DNA of 64,000 nt, taken from contig GL405246.1 in NCBI GenBank assembly GCA_000146855.1, positions 712,480 to 776,479 on the forward strand, written 5' to 3'. This DNA is from [Eubacterium] yurii subsp. margaretiae ATCC 43715. GTDB taxonomy: Bacteria; Bacillota; Clostridia; Peptostreptococcales; Filifactoraceae. Position numbers and translations under genes: made by a program. Numbering within the stretch: position 1 is the stretch's first letter; each line of letters starts with the position of its first letter. This document shows, in pieces, positions 8,164 to 17,171 of the stretch. A model generated the notes under the pieces. It was not told the DNA's origin and searched no databases. It saw only the letters and a list, made by a program, of their open reading frames with translations.

Positions 8164-8912
8164 TGTTTTGCCTTATGCCTCCTTTCCATAGCTTCTTTTC
8201 TTAATTTCTGAAAAATATAATTTTGCCAAGTGGATACAAACTGCTTTTCTTTTCTGAGATTGCATGGAAATTCGATCCCGCTTTCAAGGTAGCAGACTCC
8301 GCTTTTAAAGCTCTGTATAAAGTCCATATTGACTATCACGCCCCGTAGGATGAGGAGAAATCTCTTATCCTGAAAAATCTCATCACAAACGCTTGAAAAG
8401 GTCAAGCGGGGTGCATAGGTATTTCCGTATTTATCATAAATTTCAACATTGTGGGTAGAGGCACTTACTGCCACAATATCGCAAAATGCAAGGTGATACT
8501 CTGTCCTGTTTACAGAAAAGGAAAGCCTCTGAGTTAAATCTGTCTTTCTCTTTAAAATATCGTCCATAATCCGAAAAACCTGCACCTCTTCCGCCGGTTT
8601 TTCGATATAATCAAAGGCATGATTGTGCAGGGCTGCTACATGGTGTTCCGCACTTGTCGTCAGAAAAACCAAAATAACATCGGAATCTGTTTTACGAATA
8701 ATTTCTGCCGCCTGCATCCCGCTCATCCCGTCCATATAAATGTCCAGAAAAAGAATCGTATAGAGAAAGGGCTGATAGTTGTCAAGCAAAGCTTCTGCAC
8801 TTTCAAAATATTGTATATTCAGTTTTTCGCTACCGGCAGCGGCATATTTTAAAAGGATGCTGCTCAGCTTTTCTCTATCCTCTTTCCTGTCATCTACAAT
8901 GGCAATGTTCAT
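8160..8912 (-). CDS. LytTR-family response regulator, AgrA-like
   Basis: 250 residues from ATG at 8912; GAGAG sits 9 nt upstream, whereas an in-frame TTG at 8921 abuts that site. Receiver domain: MNIAIVDDRKEDREKL with the acidic pocket, phospho-acceptor in TILFLDIYMDGMSG, and a lysine in FDYIEKPAEE. The C-terminal LytTR DNA-binding domain spans about residues 140-245 (SFSVNRTEYHLAFCDIVAVS, then LILRGVIVNMDFI). First gene of a two-gene operon with the kinase. The direct repeat at 6697-6725 is a plausible target. Confidence 0.92.
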   Translation of the reverse strand: MNIAIVDDRKEDREKLSSILLKYAAAGSEKLNIQYFESAEALLDNYQPFLYTILFLDIYMDGMSGMQAAEIIRKTDSDVILVFLTTSAEHHVAALHNHAFDYIEKPAEEVQVFRIMDDILKRKTDLTQRLSFSVNRTEYHLAFCDIVAVSASTHNVEIYDKYGNTYAPRLTFSSVCDEIFQDKRFLLILRGVIVNMDFIQSFKSGVCYLESGIEFPCNLRKEKQFVSTWQNYIFQKLRKEAMERRHKAKQ

Positions 8913-9335
8913 ATTTATCAACTCTCTTTTCTATTGTCAGTTTGGGGTTAAGATACCGGCATTTTTATGTAAATAAGATTGATAATGCTTGGTTTCTTCC
9001 AACAAGTTTGCATAATACTACATAGATATATTGTACCATAAAGCATAAGAATAATCTATTGAATTAAAAGTTATTATTTCAACTTCTCCACATGCAAAAT
9101 GAGTTAAAAACATTGTGATTTGAATATATTCCTTAAATAGGCAAAATAAATTTAAAATAAGTCTTTTCAAAATATGAAAGTGGGATTATAATAAAACTGT
9201 AGTTGACACTAATTAATGATTTTTAGGAGATTTTTCGTTATAAATAAGCAGATTTTAAAATAAATTTTTATAAGTGTAAAATCGATTTGAATTTTAAATT
9301 AATTTGATGCTCAATGGTAGAAAGAAGGCAAACTT
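8913..9335. other. Divergent intergenic region between response regulator and SemiSWEET
   Basis: AT-rich and without a supportable gene. A TACAAT-like -10 facing left lies around 9032-9037, but no clear -35 was seen. No copy of the GGCACGAG repeat was found here. Confidence 0.5.
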
Positions 9336-9593
9336 ATGAATGAAAAGACAGTTAAAATCATGGGATGGGTAGCAACTTGTACCGCTATGCTTATGTATGT
9401 AGCTTACTTCCCACAGATTGTCAACAACTTACATGGACATAAAACAGGCTTTTTACAACCTTTAGTTGCTGCGATAAACTGCACCCTATGGGTTTGCTAC
9501 GGTTTTTTTCAAAAGAAAAAAGAATGGCCGATTGTAGTAGCAAATTTACCTGGGGTAATATTTGGAGCTATTGCTGCAATTACAGCCTTATAA
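9336..9593 (+). CDS. SemiSWEET sugar transporter
   Basis: 85 residues with three membrane segments, the length of bacterial SemiSWEETs, which work as dimers and move sugars by facilitated diffusion. Family marks visible: the first helix ends with the PQ motif (AYFPQIVNN), followed by a Trp-Asn-type core (AAINCTLWVCYGFF) and a third helix (WPIVVANLPGVIFGAIAAI). Start ATG follows GAAGG with about 7-nt spacing. Single-gene unit, transcribed away from the two-component system. Substrate not predictable. Confidence 0.88.
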   Translation: MNEKTVKIMGWVATCTAMLMYVAYFPQIVNNLHGHKTGFLQPLVAAINCTLWVCYGFFQKKKEWPIVVANLPGVIFGAIAAITAL

Positions 9594-9729
9594 GAGTATT
9601 TTGTAAAGTCAAACCTTAGGGTATGTGAAACTGAATCATTAAAGATATAAAATAATACCTAATTATTGTTATTATAAGTCAACTTCTTTACATAAGTAAG
9701 GATGCTTATGACTATGAATATGAATAGAT

Positions 9730-9762
9730 ACAGCCTCTTCAAGTTGAATTTGAAGAGGCTGT
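9730..9762. terminator. 13-bp hairpin downstream of SemiSWEET
   Basis: ACAGCCTCTTCAA (9730-9742) pairs perfectly with TTGAAGAGGCTGT (9750-9762), 7-nt loop. It lies between convergent genes; the following T content is weak. Probable terminator. Confidence 0.6.
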
Positions 9763-9800
9763 TATAGTATTATCTTACTATCATTTGTATTAAAATCCAA

Positions 9801-9837
9801 ACTTATTTTTCTATTTTATATTTTTAGAAAAATAAGT
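9801..9837. terminator. Hairpin downstream of hutH
   Basis: ACTTATTTTTCTA (9801-9813) pairs with TAGAAAAATAAGT (9825-9837), a perfect 13-bp stem with A/T tracts built in. It lies 25 nt past the hutH stop, so it is the likely hutH terminator. Confidence 0.65.
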
Positions 9838-9861
9838 GCTAATATTTATATATTTTCAATT

Positions 9862-11412
9862 TTAGTAATCTATTTCTACAGCACTTTCAACTGCTTCAAG
9901 TATAGTGCCGTCTACTATCAGTTTTGTTACCTTATCAAGCTCTTTATACATTTCTATATCTGTATCAAGTTTTATAAAGTCTGTAACAGCTCTTACAGCG
10001 TCATAAGCTTTTTGAGTTCCTTTTCCAAGCTTTAGGTTCAAATCTTTTCTAAAGTCTATTGCTTGGCAAGCAGCCATTAGTTCAGTAGCAAGTACTCTAA
10101 CAGAGTTTACCAATATATCTCTTGCTGTTCTTGCAGCTATAGTTCCCATTGAAACAAGGTCTTCTTGGTTGGCAGATGATGGTATAGAATCAACTGATGC
10201 CGGATGTGCCAATATCTTATTTTCAGAAACAAGCGCTGCACAAGCATATTGAGTTATCATATATCCTGAGTTTAGTCCACCTTGAGGAGTAAGGAATGCA
10301 GGAAGGTCATTAAGTTGCGGATTTATAAGTCTTTCCAATCTTCTTTCAGATACATTGGCTATCTCCGCTATACCTATTCCAAGGAAGTCAAATGGTTGTG
10401 CCATAGGCTCTCCGTGGAAGTTTCCTCCTGATATTACATCTCCTTCTCTTGTTACTATAGGATTGTCAGTAACGGAGTTAAGCTCTATTTCTACTTTCTT
10501 CTCAACATAAGCTATAGAGTCTTTACTTGCTCCATGTATTTGAGGTACGCATCTTATAGAGTAAGCGTCTTGAACTCTAAGTTCTGCCTGTCTTGTAGTA
10601 TATGTGCTGCCTTCAAGAAGTTTGAGCATATTTCTTGCAGTTGTCACCTGTCCGTGATGGTTTCTTATAACATGCAACCTTTCATCAAAAGCGTCTGTAA
10701 TTCCTCTTAGAGCTTCAGTTGTAAGGGCTGCTGCTATATCTCCGATTTTTAGTAGCTGTATTGCATCGTAAGTTGTTATAGCTCCTGTAGATGTCAGTAC
10801 TTGAGTACCGTTTATAAGTCCAAGACCTTCTTTTGCGTCAAGGTCAATTACAGGAATTCCTGCTTTTTCCATAGCTTCCTTACCTGATACTATTTGACCC
10901 TTGTATTCAGCTTCACCAAGTCCAAGCATAGGAAGTACCATATGAGCAAGAGGCGCAAGGTCTCCGGACGCACCCAAAGAGCCTTTTTCAGGTATGCAAG
11001 GATGTACGCCCTTATTTAGCATTTCAAGTAGAGTTTTGATAGTCAAAAGTCTTACTCCTGAATATCCTTTTGAAAGTGCATTTACTCTTGTAAGCATTAT
11101 GGCTCTTACTACTTCTCTATCAAAAAGAGGTCCGTATCCGCAAGCGTGTGAACGTATGAGATTTTCTTGTAGTACGCGACAATCTTCCTTAGATATACCA
11201 ACCTTGCTGAACTCTCCAAATCCTGTAGTAACTCCATAAATAACCTTCTCGTTTTCTACGATGTCATCTATTATCTTTCTTGAGTCTTCTATATTTTTTA
11301 CAGTATCTTGAGATAATTCAGCCACGCAGTTATATCTTGCTACTGCCATCAATTCATCCAAAGACAGATCGTTTCCTGTAAGAACAACTTTTTTTATTTC
11401 TTTAGCTTTCAT
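9862..11412 (-). CDS. hutH: Histidine ammonia-lyase
   Basis: 516 residues, the usual length. First step of histidine catabolism: L-histidine to trans-urocanate plus ammonia, in the cytoplasm. The MIO prosthetic group forms from the Ala-Ser-Gly triad, visible in GSLGASGDLAPLAH. Other family blocks are YGVTTGFGEFSKVGI near residue 60 and SVTDNPIVTREGDVISGGNF near 320. ATG is preceded by AAGGAG. Lies 105 nt downstream of the antiporter-family gene on the same strand with a hairpin between, so it is probably co-transcribed with modulation. hutU and hutI are divergently encoded. Confidence 0.97.
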   Translation of the reverse strand: MKAKEIKKVVLTGNDLSLDELMAVARYNCVAELSQDTVKNIEDSRKIIDDIVENEKVIYGVTTGFGEFSKVGISKEDCRVLQENLIRSHACGYGPLFDREVVRAIMLTRVNALSKGYSGVRLLTIKTLLEMLNKGVHPCIPEKGSLGASGDLAPLAHMVLPMLGLGEAEYKGQIVSGKEAMEKAGIPVIDLDAKEGLGLINGTQVLTSTGAITTYDAIQLLKIGDIAAALTTEALRGITDAFDERLHVIRNHHGQVTTARNMLKLLEGSTYTTRQAELRVQDAYSIRCVPQIHGASKDSIAYVEKKVEIELNSVTDNPIVTREGDVISGGNFHGEPMAQPFDFLGIGIAEIANVSERRLERLINPQLNDLPAFLTPQGGLNSGYMITQYACAALVSENKILAHPASVDSIPSSANQEDLVSMGTIAARTARDILVNSVRVLATELMAACQAIDFRKDLNLKLGKGTQKAYDAVRAVTDFIKLDTDIEMYKELDKVTKLIVDGTILEAVESAVEIDY

Positions 11413-11473
11413 TAATTAATCTCCTTACAAATTTTATTAAAATATTAATTAGCCTGATTTATTATTCCATTAA

Positions 11474-11508
11474 ATAATTCTCCGACGTTAAATTCGACGG
11501 AGAATTAT
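11474..11508 (-). terminator. Hairpin between antiporter gene and hutH
   Basis: ATAATTCTCCG (11474-11484) pairs with CGGAGAATTAT (11498-11508). Read leftward it follows the antiporter stop by 9 nt and precedes hutH. It may partially terminate or stabilise the upstream message; the T tract is weak. Confidence 0.5.
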
Positions 11509-11517
11509 AGTTAATGA

Positions 11518-12897
11518 CTATCCGAGTATAACGGCACCTATTACTCCACCGATTATAAGTGTAATGTCGTATGCTATGAATGTAGGAACGCAGGTATCCC
11601 AAATGTGGTCGTGCTGTCCGTCTGCATTAAGCCCTGATGTAGGACCCATAGTAGAGTCTGAGGCAGGAGATCCTGCGTCACCAAGAGCAGCTGCAATACC
11701 TATAAGAAGTATTATAGAAGGAACTGAAAATCCTATAGTATGGCAAAGAGGCACATATATTGCAGTAACTATTGGAACTGTACCAAATGAAGTACCTATA
11801 CCCATAGTGATGAGCAATCCTACAAGCAATAGTATAAATGCTGCCATGGCCTTAGAGCCTTGCATATATACAGAAGCGCTTTTAACAAGAGAGTCAACTG
11901 CACCGCTTGTTTTTAACAAATAACCATATCCGGCAGCTACAAGCATTACAAAGGCGATGAATCCCATCATACCTATACCGCCATTTACAACCTCATCCAA
12001 GCTCTTGTATTTTATACAACCTGTTATTATCATTGTGAAAAGACCAAGAGTTGCAGAGTACGGTAGTGATTTTGTTACCATAGATACTACAGCAACAACT
12101 ATACAACCTATAAGTGCTCCCCAAGCTTCCTTAGTCATCTTAACATCAGTATGTTCAACTGTACCTGGTACAGGAACGTCCTTATATTCTCTATCTTTTC
12201 CATAAAGTAACAATACGCAAATTATAAGACCTATAAGCATTGATAAACCGCCAATCCACATTACTTTTGATGTGTCAGCTACAGAAATCTCTATACCCAG
12301 TTCCTTTCCGGCATTATTGATGTTTTCAACCAATATATTGTGGAATAAAAGACCAAAACCAAGAGGTATAGAAACATAAGGCGCTTTAAGACCGAATGTA
12401 AGAGCACAAGCCATTGCTCTTCTGTCTATCTTGAGCTTGTTCATCAATCCCAATAGTGGAGGTATCAATATAGGTATAAATGCTATATGCACTGGAACAA
12501 GGTTTTGAGAGAAGCAGGCGATAAATGCTATAGCAAAAATCATGAAAAACTTCTTACCGCTTAGAACTCTTGAAAGTTTTACAGATAAGATAGTTCCAAG
12601 ACCAGAATGAGCAAGACCTACCGCAAATGCTCCAAGCAAGATATAGCTTAGTGCTGTTTCAGAGTTTCCGCCCATTCCATCAATCAAGACACCAATGATA
12701 TTTTTTGTCTGATATTCCGGTACACCTTGCGCTAAAAGTGCCTTAGCTGTATCACTTGAGATGTAAAAAGGCATTCCTGCAGCAAGACCGGCAACAACTG
12801 CTGAAACGATGATAGCTAACAATACGTTAAATTTCAGTAAGCAAAGAACACACATTACTATTACCGACACTATGACCGGATTTAATAGTATATCCAT
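11518..12897 (-). CDS. Na+/H+ antiporter-family membrane carrier, probable histidine transporter
   Basis: 459 residues and about 11-12 hydrophobic segments. The sequence resembles the Na_H_antiport/NhaC-like group (GMGTSFGTVPIVTAIYVPLC, and GDAGSPASDSTMGPTSGLN near residue 410). Family knowledge: members occur beside hut genes in anaerobes and are thought to carry amino acids with a cation. Role in histidine uptake is inference from position between hutD and hutH. RBS AGGGAGGAG precedes ATG. No dedicated hutT-type transporter is present in the window. Confidence 0.75.
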   Translation of the reverse strand: MDILLNPVIVSVIVMCVLCLLKFNVLLAIIVSAVVAGLAAGMPFYISSDTAKALLAQGVPEYQTKNIIGVLIDGMGGNSETALSYILLGAFAVGLAHSGLGTILSVKLSRVLSGKKFFMIFAIAFIACFSQNLVPVHIAFIPILIPPLLGLMNKLKIDRRAMACALTFGLKAPYVSIPLGFGLLFHNILVENINNAGKELGIEISVADTSKVMWIGGLSMLIGLIICVLLLYGKDREYKDVPVPGTVEHTDVKMTKEAWGALIGCIVVAVVSMVTKSLPYSATLGLFTMIITGCIKYKSLDEVVNGGIGMMGFIAFVMLVAAGYGYLLKTSGAVDSLVKSASVYMQGSKAMAAFILLLVGLLITMGIGTSFGTVPIVTAIYVPLCHTIGFSVPSIILLIGIAAALGDAGSPASDSTMGPTSGLNADGQHDHIWDTCVPTFIAYDITLIIGGVIGAVILG

Positions 12898-13565
12898 AAT
12901 AACTCCTCCCTAGTTTGAAATGATAAAAATAAATGATACATATTAATCAGCCGGCAAAACGCCATGTCATTATTGGATTTTAACCAGATATTAAGCTTAT
13001 TAACATATAAAGATAAACTGTTAAAATTCATGGATGAATTGAAACTCATTAATCCAATCAATATGATTTTCCAATAATAGAACAATTATAACTGCTGATA
13101 TTTGTGTTATCAAAGTGCTATAAGATAGCAAAGAATCGACTTGTTTTTATGTAGAGACATATTTGTATCGGTTGCCTGATAATTATGAATCAATTAGAAA
13201 AATCAAAGGCGATATCCTACTTAGATAACACAGACAAATATTATTTTTTTAAAATAGGCAACGTTTTTTTCTTTTTCGAAAAAAGTTCCTATAATTAAAC
13301 TTTATGCTAATGATTATATAATGAACACGTCGAATATATGTCATTTTGAAATTTCGTTTCATAAAATTATGATATTAAAAAGTATTAAAAATTCAGGCAA
13401 TTAATAATTTTAATAAATAGTCTAAAATTCAGGATAAAAAAGTAAATACTTTTACGAATATGACTGTTTAACAGGAAAACGCAAAGTCTATAAAGCGTCG
13501 AAAAAGAATTATTTAAAGCTTTATAATTAAATTAAATATTAGAAAGTACTGATTTTTAATAAATA
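12898..13565. other. Intergenic region upstream of antiporter-hutH
   Basis: 668 bp, very AT-rich, no gene with a ribosome binding site. A CTTTTTTTCGAAAAAAG-like inverted tract lies around 13265-13285, near TATAAT-like sequences. It should hold the antiporter promoter, but I cannot place it firmly. Confidence 0.4.
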
Positions 13566-14141
13566 TCAGTTAACCTCACATATTATTACCGGAGAGCTAC
13601 ATTGAATTATTTTTATGCAGTTCAATACTTCTTCTTCCTCAATAATAAGTAGACTTTCAGCGTCTAGATTTATGGTAGACTCCTCAGTTTCGGATATTTG
13701 TATTATAGAGTTTTCCTTAGAATATAATATCAACTTACCTTTTTTTTTAGGAGCATATAAATCGTCTTCCTTAAGTATAGCAAGATTTGCCTGCAAATCT
13801 TCTCTTACAATGAAATTAAAGTCGATGCAATCCAGACTGTTATTAGATTTTGTAGTCCATTTTCCATAGAAATATTCCACATCATAAGGAAATAGTGTTC
13901 TTTTGTAGAGATTTTCGTGTTCTACAAAAAGCTCACCTTGAAGAGGAAGTAAATATCTCTGATAGCCGGAAAAATCGCTGAACTGTGAAGATGAAGTTGT
14001 GAAAGATGCAGAAGATATTCTCCAGTCAAAATCTCTTTTGGAAAGTGTGGAGTCCTCAGGATATATGACAAATTGCGTAGTATTACCTCCGCTCCACTGA
14101 TTTACAACAAAATCTTCAGATTTTACTATTTTGTAATCCAT
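13566..14141 (-). CDS. hutD: HutD-family protein
   Basis: 191 residues. ATG at 14141 has TAAGGAGG 4-9 nt upstream; the longer in-frame extension to 14198 has none. HutD/Ves-type beta-sandwich (cupin-like): near the N-terminus VNQWSGGNTTQFVIYP, then DFDWRISSASF and a FSGYQRYLLPLQGEL block. Known: HutD sets an upper limit on hut expression in pseudomonads, probably by binding urocanate or formylated product; the biochemical role is unsettled. Its place in this cluster supports a hut role. It diverges from hutU, so the 498-bp gap holds both promoters. Confidence 0.88.
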   Translation of the reverse strand: MDYKIVKSEDFVVNQWSGGNTTQFVIYPEDSTLSKRDFDWRISSASFTTSSSQFSDFSGYQRYLLPLQGELFVEHENLYKRTLFPYDVEYFYGKWTTKSNNSLDCIDFNFIVREDLQANLAILKEDDLYAPKKKGKLILYSKENSIIQISETEESTINLDAESLLIIEEEEVLNCIKIIQCSSPVIICEVN

Positions 14142-14639
14142 GACTGCCTCCTTATATATAATTAGTAAATAATATACCATACATAAATGATACAACATAT
14201 TTTCATTTTTGAAAAGCTTATTTTTATAAAAAAGCGTCTAATGGAAAATATCAAATTCGACGCAGTAAATTTTAAGAAAAACGTTTTATTATTATAGAAA
14301 ATATAAATATTATTGCATAAAAGTCAAAATTAATTCTTGAAAATTAATTTAAAAATTTTAAGCTTCTTAATCTTTAATATTTTTACCAAATTTACATAGA
14401 CTATTTAATGACGTGGGTAATTTATAATGATGTCATAAGATGCGAACATGGTGTGTTTGTATATGTGATGTCGATTTCATAATAGAATGATAGACTTCTT
14501 TTATATTGAAGTATTATAGAGTTAGTTTTAATACAAATTAAACTTAGATACTAAGATTGAAGTCTTTATATTTATGTTAGGATAAGGCAGACATATTACA
14601 AATTACATAAGATTAATTATGAAAATATAGGAGGATATT
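14142..14639. other. Divergent hutD-hutU control region
   Basis: No gene. AT-rich DNA with a TGAC...GTCA pair around 14408-14435 (TGACGTGGG...GATGTCA) that could be half-sites. No known HutC or HutP site was recognised. Confidence 0.4.
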
Positions 14640-16667
14640 ATGATACCAAACATTGATATTGCAGAAGCTATGACTATAAAATTAGATGACGTTTTGCCTG
14701 AGATGCCAAAATTTGAAGAAGGGATAAGAAGGGCACCTGATAGAGGATTCCGTCTTTCTCAAAGCCAAACTGAGATAGCATTGAAAAATGCACTTAGATA
14801 CATTCCTGAAAAATATCATCAACAATTAATACCTGAGTTTTTGGAAGAACTTACAACAAGAGGAAGAATATACGGCTATAGATTTAGACCTGAAGGCAAT
14901 CTTTATGGTAAGCCTATCGACGAATACAAAGGAAACTGTATAGAAGGTAAGGCTTTCCAAGTAATGATAGATAACAACCTTGACTTTGCAGTTGCGCTTT
15001 ATCCTTATGAGCTTGTTACTTACGGTGAAACAGGAAGTGTTTGCCAAAACTGGATGCAATACAGACTTATAAAGAAGTACCTTGAAGTTATGACACAAGA
15101 CCAAACTCTTGTAATAGAATCAGGTCATCCGCTTGGACTTTTCAAATCAAAACCGGACGCTCCTAGGGTAATAATATCAAATGCAATGATGATAGGTATG
15201 TTTGACAATCTACACGATTGGGAAGTTGCCGAAGAGATGGGTGTGGCAAACTACGGACAGATGACAGCCGGCGGTTGGATGTATATAGGACCTCAAGGTA
15301 TAGTTCACGGTACTTTCAACACAATATTAAATGCCGGAAGAATGAAACTTGGCATACCTAACGACGGAGATTTGGCAGGAGTGCTTTTCGTAACATCAGG
15401 TCTTGGCGGTATGAGCGGCGCACAAGGAAAGGCTTGCGAGATAGCAAATGGAGTAGGTATAGTAGCAGAAGTTGACTACTCAAGAATACAAACAAGACTT
15501 GACCAAGGCTGGATAAGAAAGGCGTCTGCAAATCTTGAAGAAGTTTTTGCTTTAGCAAAGGAATATCAAGATAAGAAAGAAGCTATTTCAATAGCTTATC
15601 ATGGAAATATAGTTGATTTGCTTGAATATGCTGACAAACACGACATTCACATTCCACTTTTGTCAGACCAAACATCTTGCCACAATGTGTATGAAGGTGG
15701 ATATTGCCCACAAGGAATAGACTTTGATGAAAGAACAAGACTTCTTGCTGAAGATCCTGAAAAATTCAGAAAGATGGTAGATGCTACTCTTGTTGCTCAT
15801 TTCAACGTAATCAAGAAACTTACAGCTAAAGGATCTTACTTCTTTGACTACGGTAATTCATTTATGAAGGCAATCTACGATGCAGGAGTTAAGGAAATCT
15901 CTAAAAACGGAGTGGATGAAAAAGACGGATTTATTTGGCCATCTTATGTAGAAGACATAATGGGACCTAAGTTGTTTGACTACGGATACGGACCATTCAG
16001 ATGGGTATGCCTAAGCGGAAAACATGAAGACCTTGTAAAAACTGATAAAGCGGCTATGGAATGTATAGATCCTAACAGAAGATATCAAGACAGAGATAAC
16101 TATGTATGGATAAGAGACGCTGAAAAGAATCAAATGGTTGTAGGAACTCAAGCGAGAATATTGTATCAAGACGCAATAGGAAGAATAAAAATCGCCCTTA
16201 AGTTCAACGACATGGTAAGAAAAGGTGAAATAGGACCTGTAATGATGGGTAGAGACCACCATGACGTATCAGGAACAGACTCTCCATTTAGAGAAACATC
16301 AAATATCAAAGACGGTAGTAATGTAATGGCTGATATGGCAATCCAATGCTTTGCAGGTAACTGCGCAAGAGGTATGAGCCTTGTAGCAATACACAACGGC
16401 GGTGGCGTAGGTATAGGAAAATCTATAAATGGTGGATTCGGTCTTGTGCTTGACGGTAGCCACAGAGCAGACGAAATAGTAAAATCTGCTTTGTCATGGG
16501 ACGTTATGAGCGGTGTTGCAAGACGTTCATGGGCAAGAAACGAAAACTCTATCGAAACAGTAATAGAGTTCAACAAGGTGAACAAAGGCACAGATCATAT
16601 AACAGTACCTTATATAGCTGATGAAGACGCTGTAAAATCAGCAGTAGCAAAGATATTTAAAAAATAG
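14640..16667 (+). CDS. hutU: Urocanate hydratase
   Basis: 675 residues, the long form seen in some anaerobes and Gram-positives (the short form is ~555). Second step: urocanate plus water to 4-imidazolone-5-propionate, using tightly bound NAD+. The NAD-binding stretch is VTSGLGGMSGAQGKA near residue 255, with the catalytic-region cysteine in DQTSCHN near 350 and a conserved C-terminal GGGVGIGKSINGGFG. ATG follows AGGAGGATATT. Single transcription unit ended by the hairpin at 16708-16752. Confidence 0.97.
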   Translation: MIPNIDIAEAMTIKLDDVLPEMPKFEEGIRRAPDRGFRLSQSQTEIALKNALRYIPEKYHQQLIPEFLEELTTRGRIYGYRFRPEGNLYGKPIDEYKGNCIEGKAFQVMIDNNLDFAVALYPYELVTYGETGSVCQNWMQYRLIKKYLEVMTQDQTLVIESGHPLGLFKSKPDAPRVIISNAMMIGMFDNLHDWEVAEEMGVANYGQMTAGGWMYIGPQGIVHGTFNTILNAGRMKLGIPNDGDLAGVLFVTSGLGGMSGAQGKACEIANGVGIVAEVDYSRIQTRLDQGWIRKASANLEEVFALAKEYQDKKEAISIAYHGNIVDLLEYADKHDIHIPLLSDQTSCHNVYEGGYCPQGIDFDERTRLLAEDPEKFRKMVDATLVAHFNVIKKLTAKGSYFFDYGNSFMKAIYDAGVKEISKNGVDEKDGFIWPSYVEDIMGPKLFDYGYGPFRWVCLSGKHEDLVKTDKAAMECIDPNRRYQDRDNYVWIRDAEKNQMVVGTQARILYQDAIGRIKIALKFNDMVRKGEIGPVMMGRDHHDVSGTDSPFRETSNIKDGSNVMADMAIQCFAGNCARGMSLVAIHNGGGVGIGKSINGGFGLVLDGSHRADEIVKSALSWDVMSGVARRSWARNENSIETVIEFNKVNKGTDHITVPYIADEDAVKSAVAKIFKK

Positions 16668-16707
16668 AAGATGTAATTGTCATTTAAAAGATGACGATTG
16701 AAATAAT

Positions 16708-16752
16708 AAAACTAACAAAAATCGTCAATTCGATCTTTGTTAGTTTTATTTT
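16708..16752 (+). terminator. hutU terminator
   Basis: AAAACTAACAAA (16708-16719) pairs with TTTGTTAGTTTT (16736-16747), with a small inner AATCG/CGAT extension and a T-rich tail. Starts about 40 nt after the hutU stop. Confidence 0.85.
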
Positions 16753-17086
16753 ATAAAAATGAATTTTTAAAAATTTTGTCGGTATATTATAATTATGACT
16801 ATATGATTTATACAAAAAATCTATTTGACTTGTTTAATAACTTAATTATAATTTTATATGATGTTTTAATACTAAACTTTATTTAAATTATGTAAAAATT
16901 TTTTTCTTTATCTTGTCATTACAGTTAAACTTAGATTTTATAAAAAAATTTTTCTATACTTACTATTAAATATAATTTTTTTAATATAAGTATTTACTTA
17001 AATAATAAAGTTTGAATATGTAAATTTGAAAAACATAGCTTATTAAACAAGTATGCTTAATGGATATTTCAATCATATTAATTTTG

Positions 17087-17112
17087 AGTCATTTATTTTT
17101 TTGTAAATGACT
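17087..17112. promoter_or_regulatory. Inverted repeat upstream of hutI, possible operator
   Basis: AGTCATTTA (17087-17095) and TAAATGACT (17104-17112) form a perfect 9-bp inverted repeat with an 8-nt T-rich centre, about 60 bp before the hutI start. Could be an operator or an RNA hairpin; the regulator is unknown. Confidence 0.4.
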
Positions 17113-17171
17113 AATGTAAAAGATATATTTATAAGTCTGAATTAAATTATAAATGATACAAGGGGGTTTTT

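Larger units (their letters stand above)
16668..17171. other. Intergenic region hutU-hutI
   Basis: 504 bp: hutU terminator (16708-16752), about 330 bp of AT-rich sequence with no gene, a perfect inverted repeat at 17087-17112 and the hutI leader. Confidence 0.55.

Noticed and set aside
12882..13085. 67-codon leftward frame overlapping the antiporter start
   Set aside because: It covers the antiporter ribosome site and promoter region, has no RBS of its own and no recognisable product.
11518..13566. Single hutD-antiporter-hutH operon
   Set aside because: A 668-bp gap separates hutD from the antiporter gene, too long to claim co-transcription from sequence alone.
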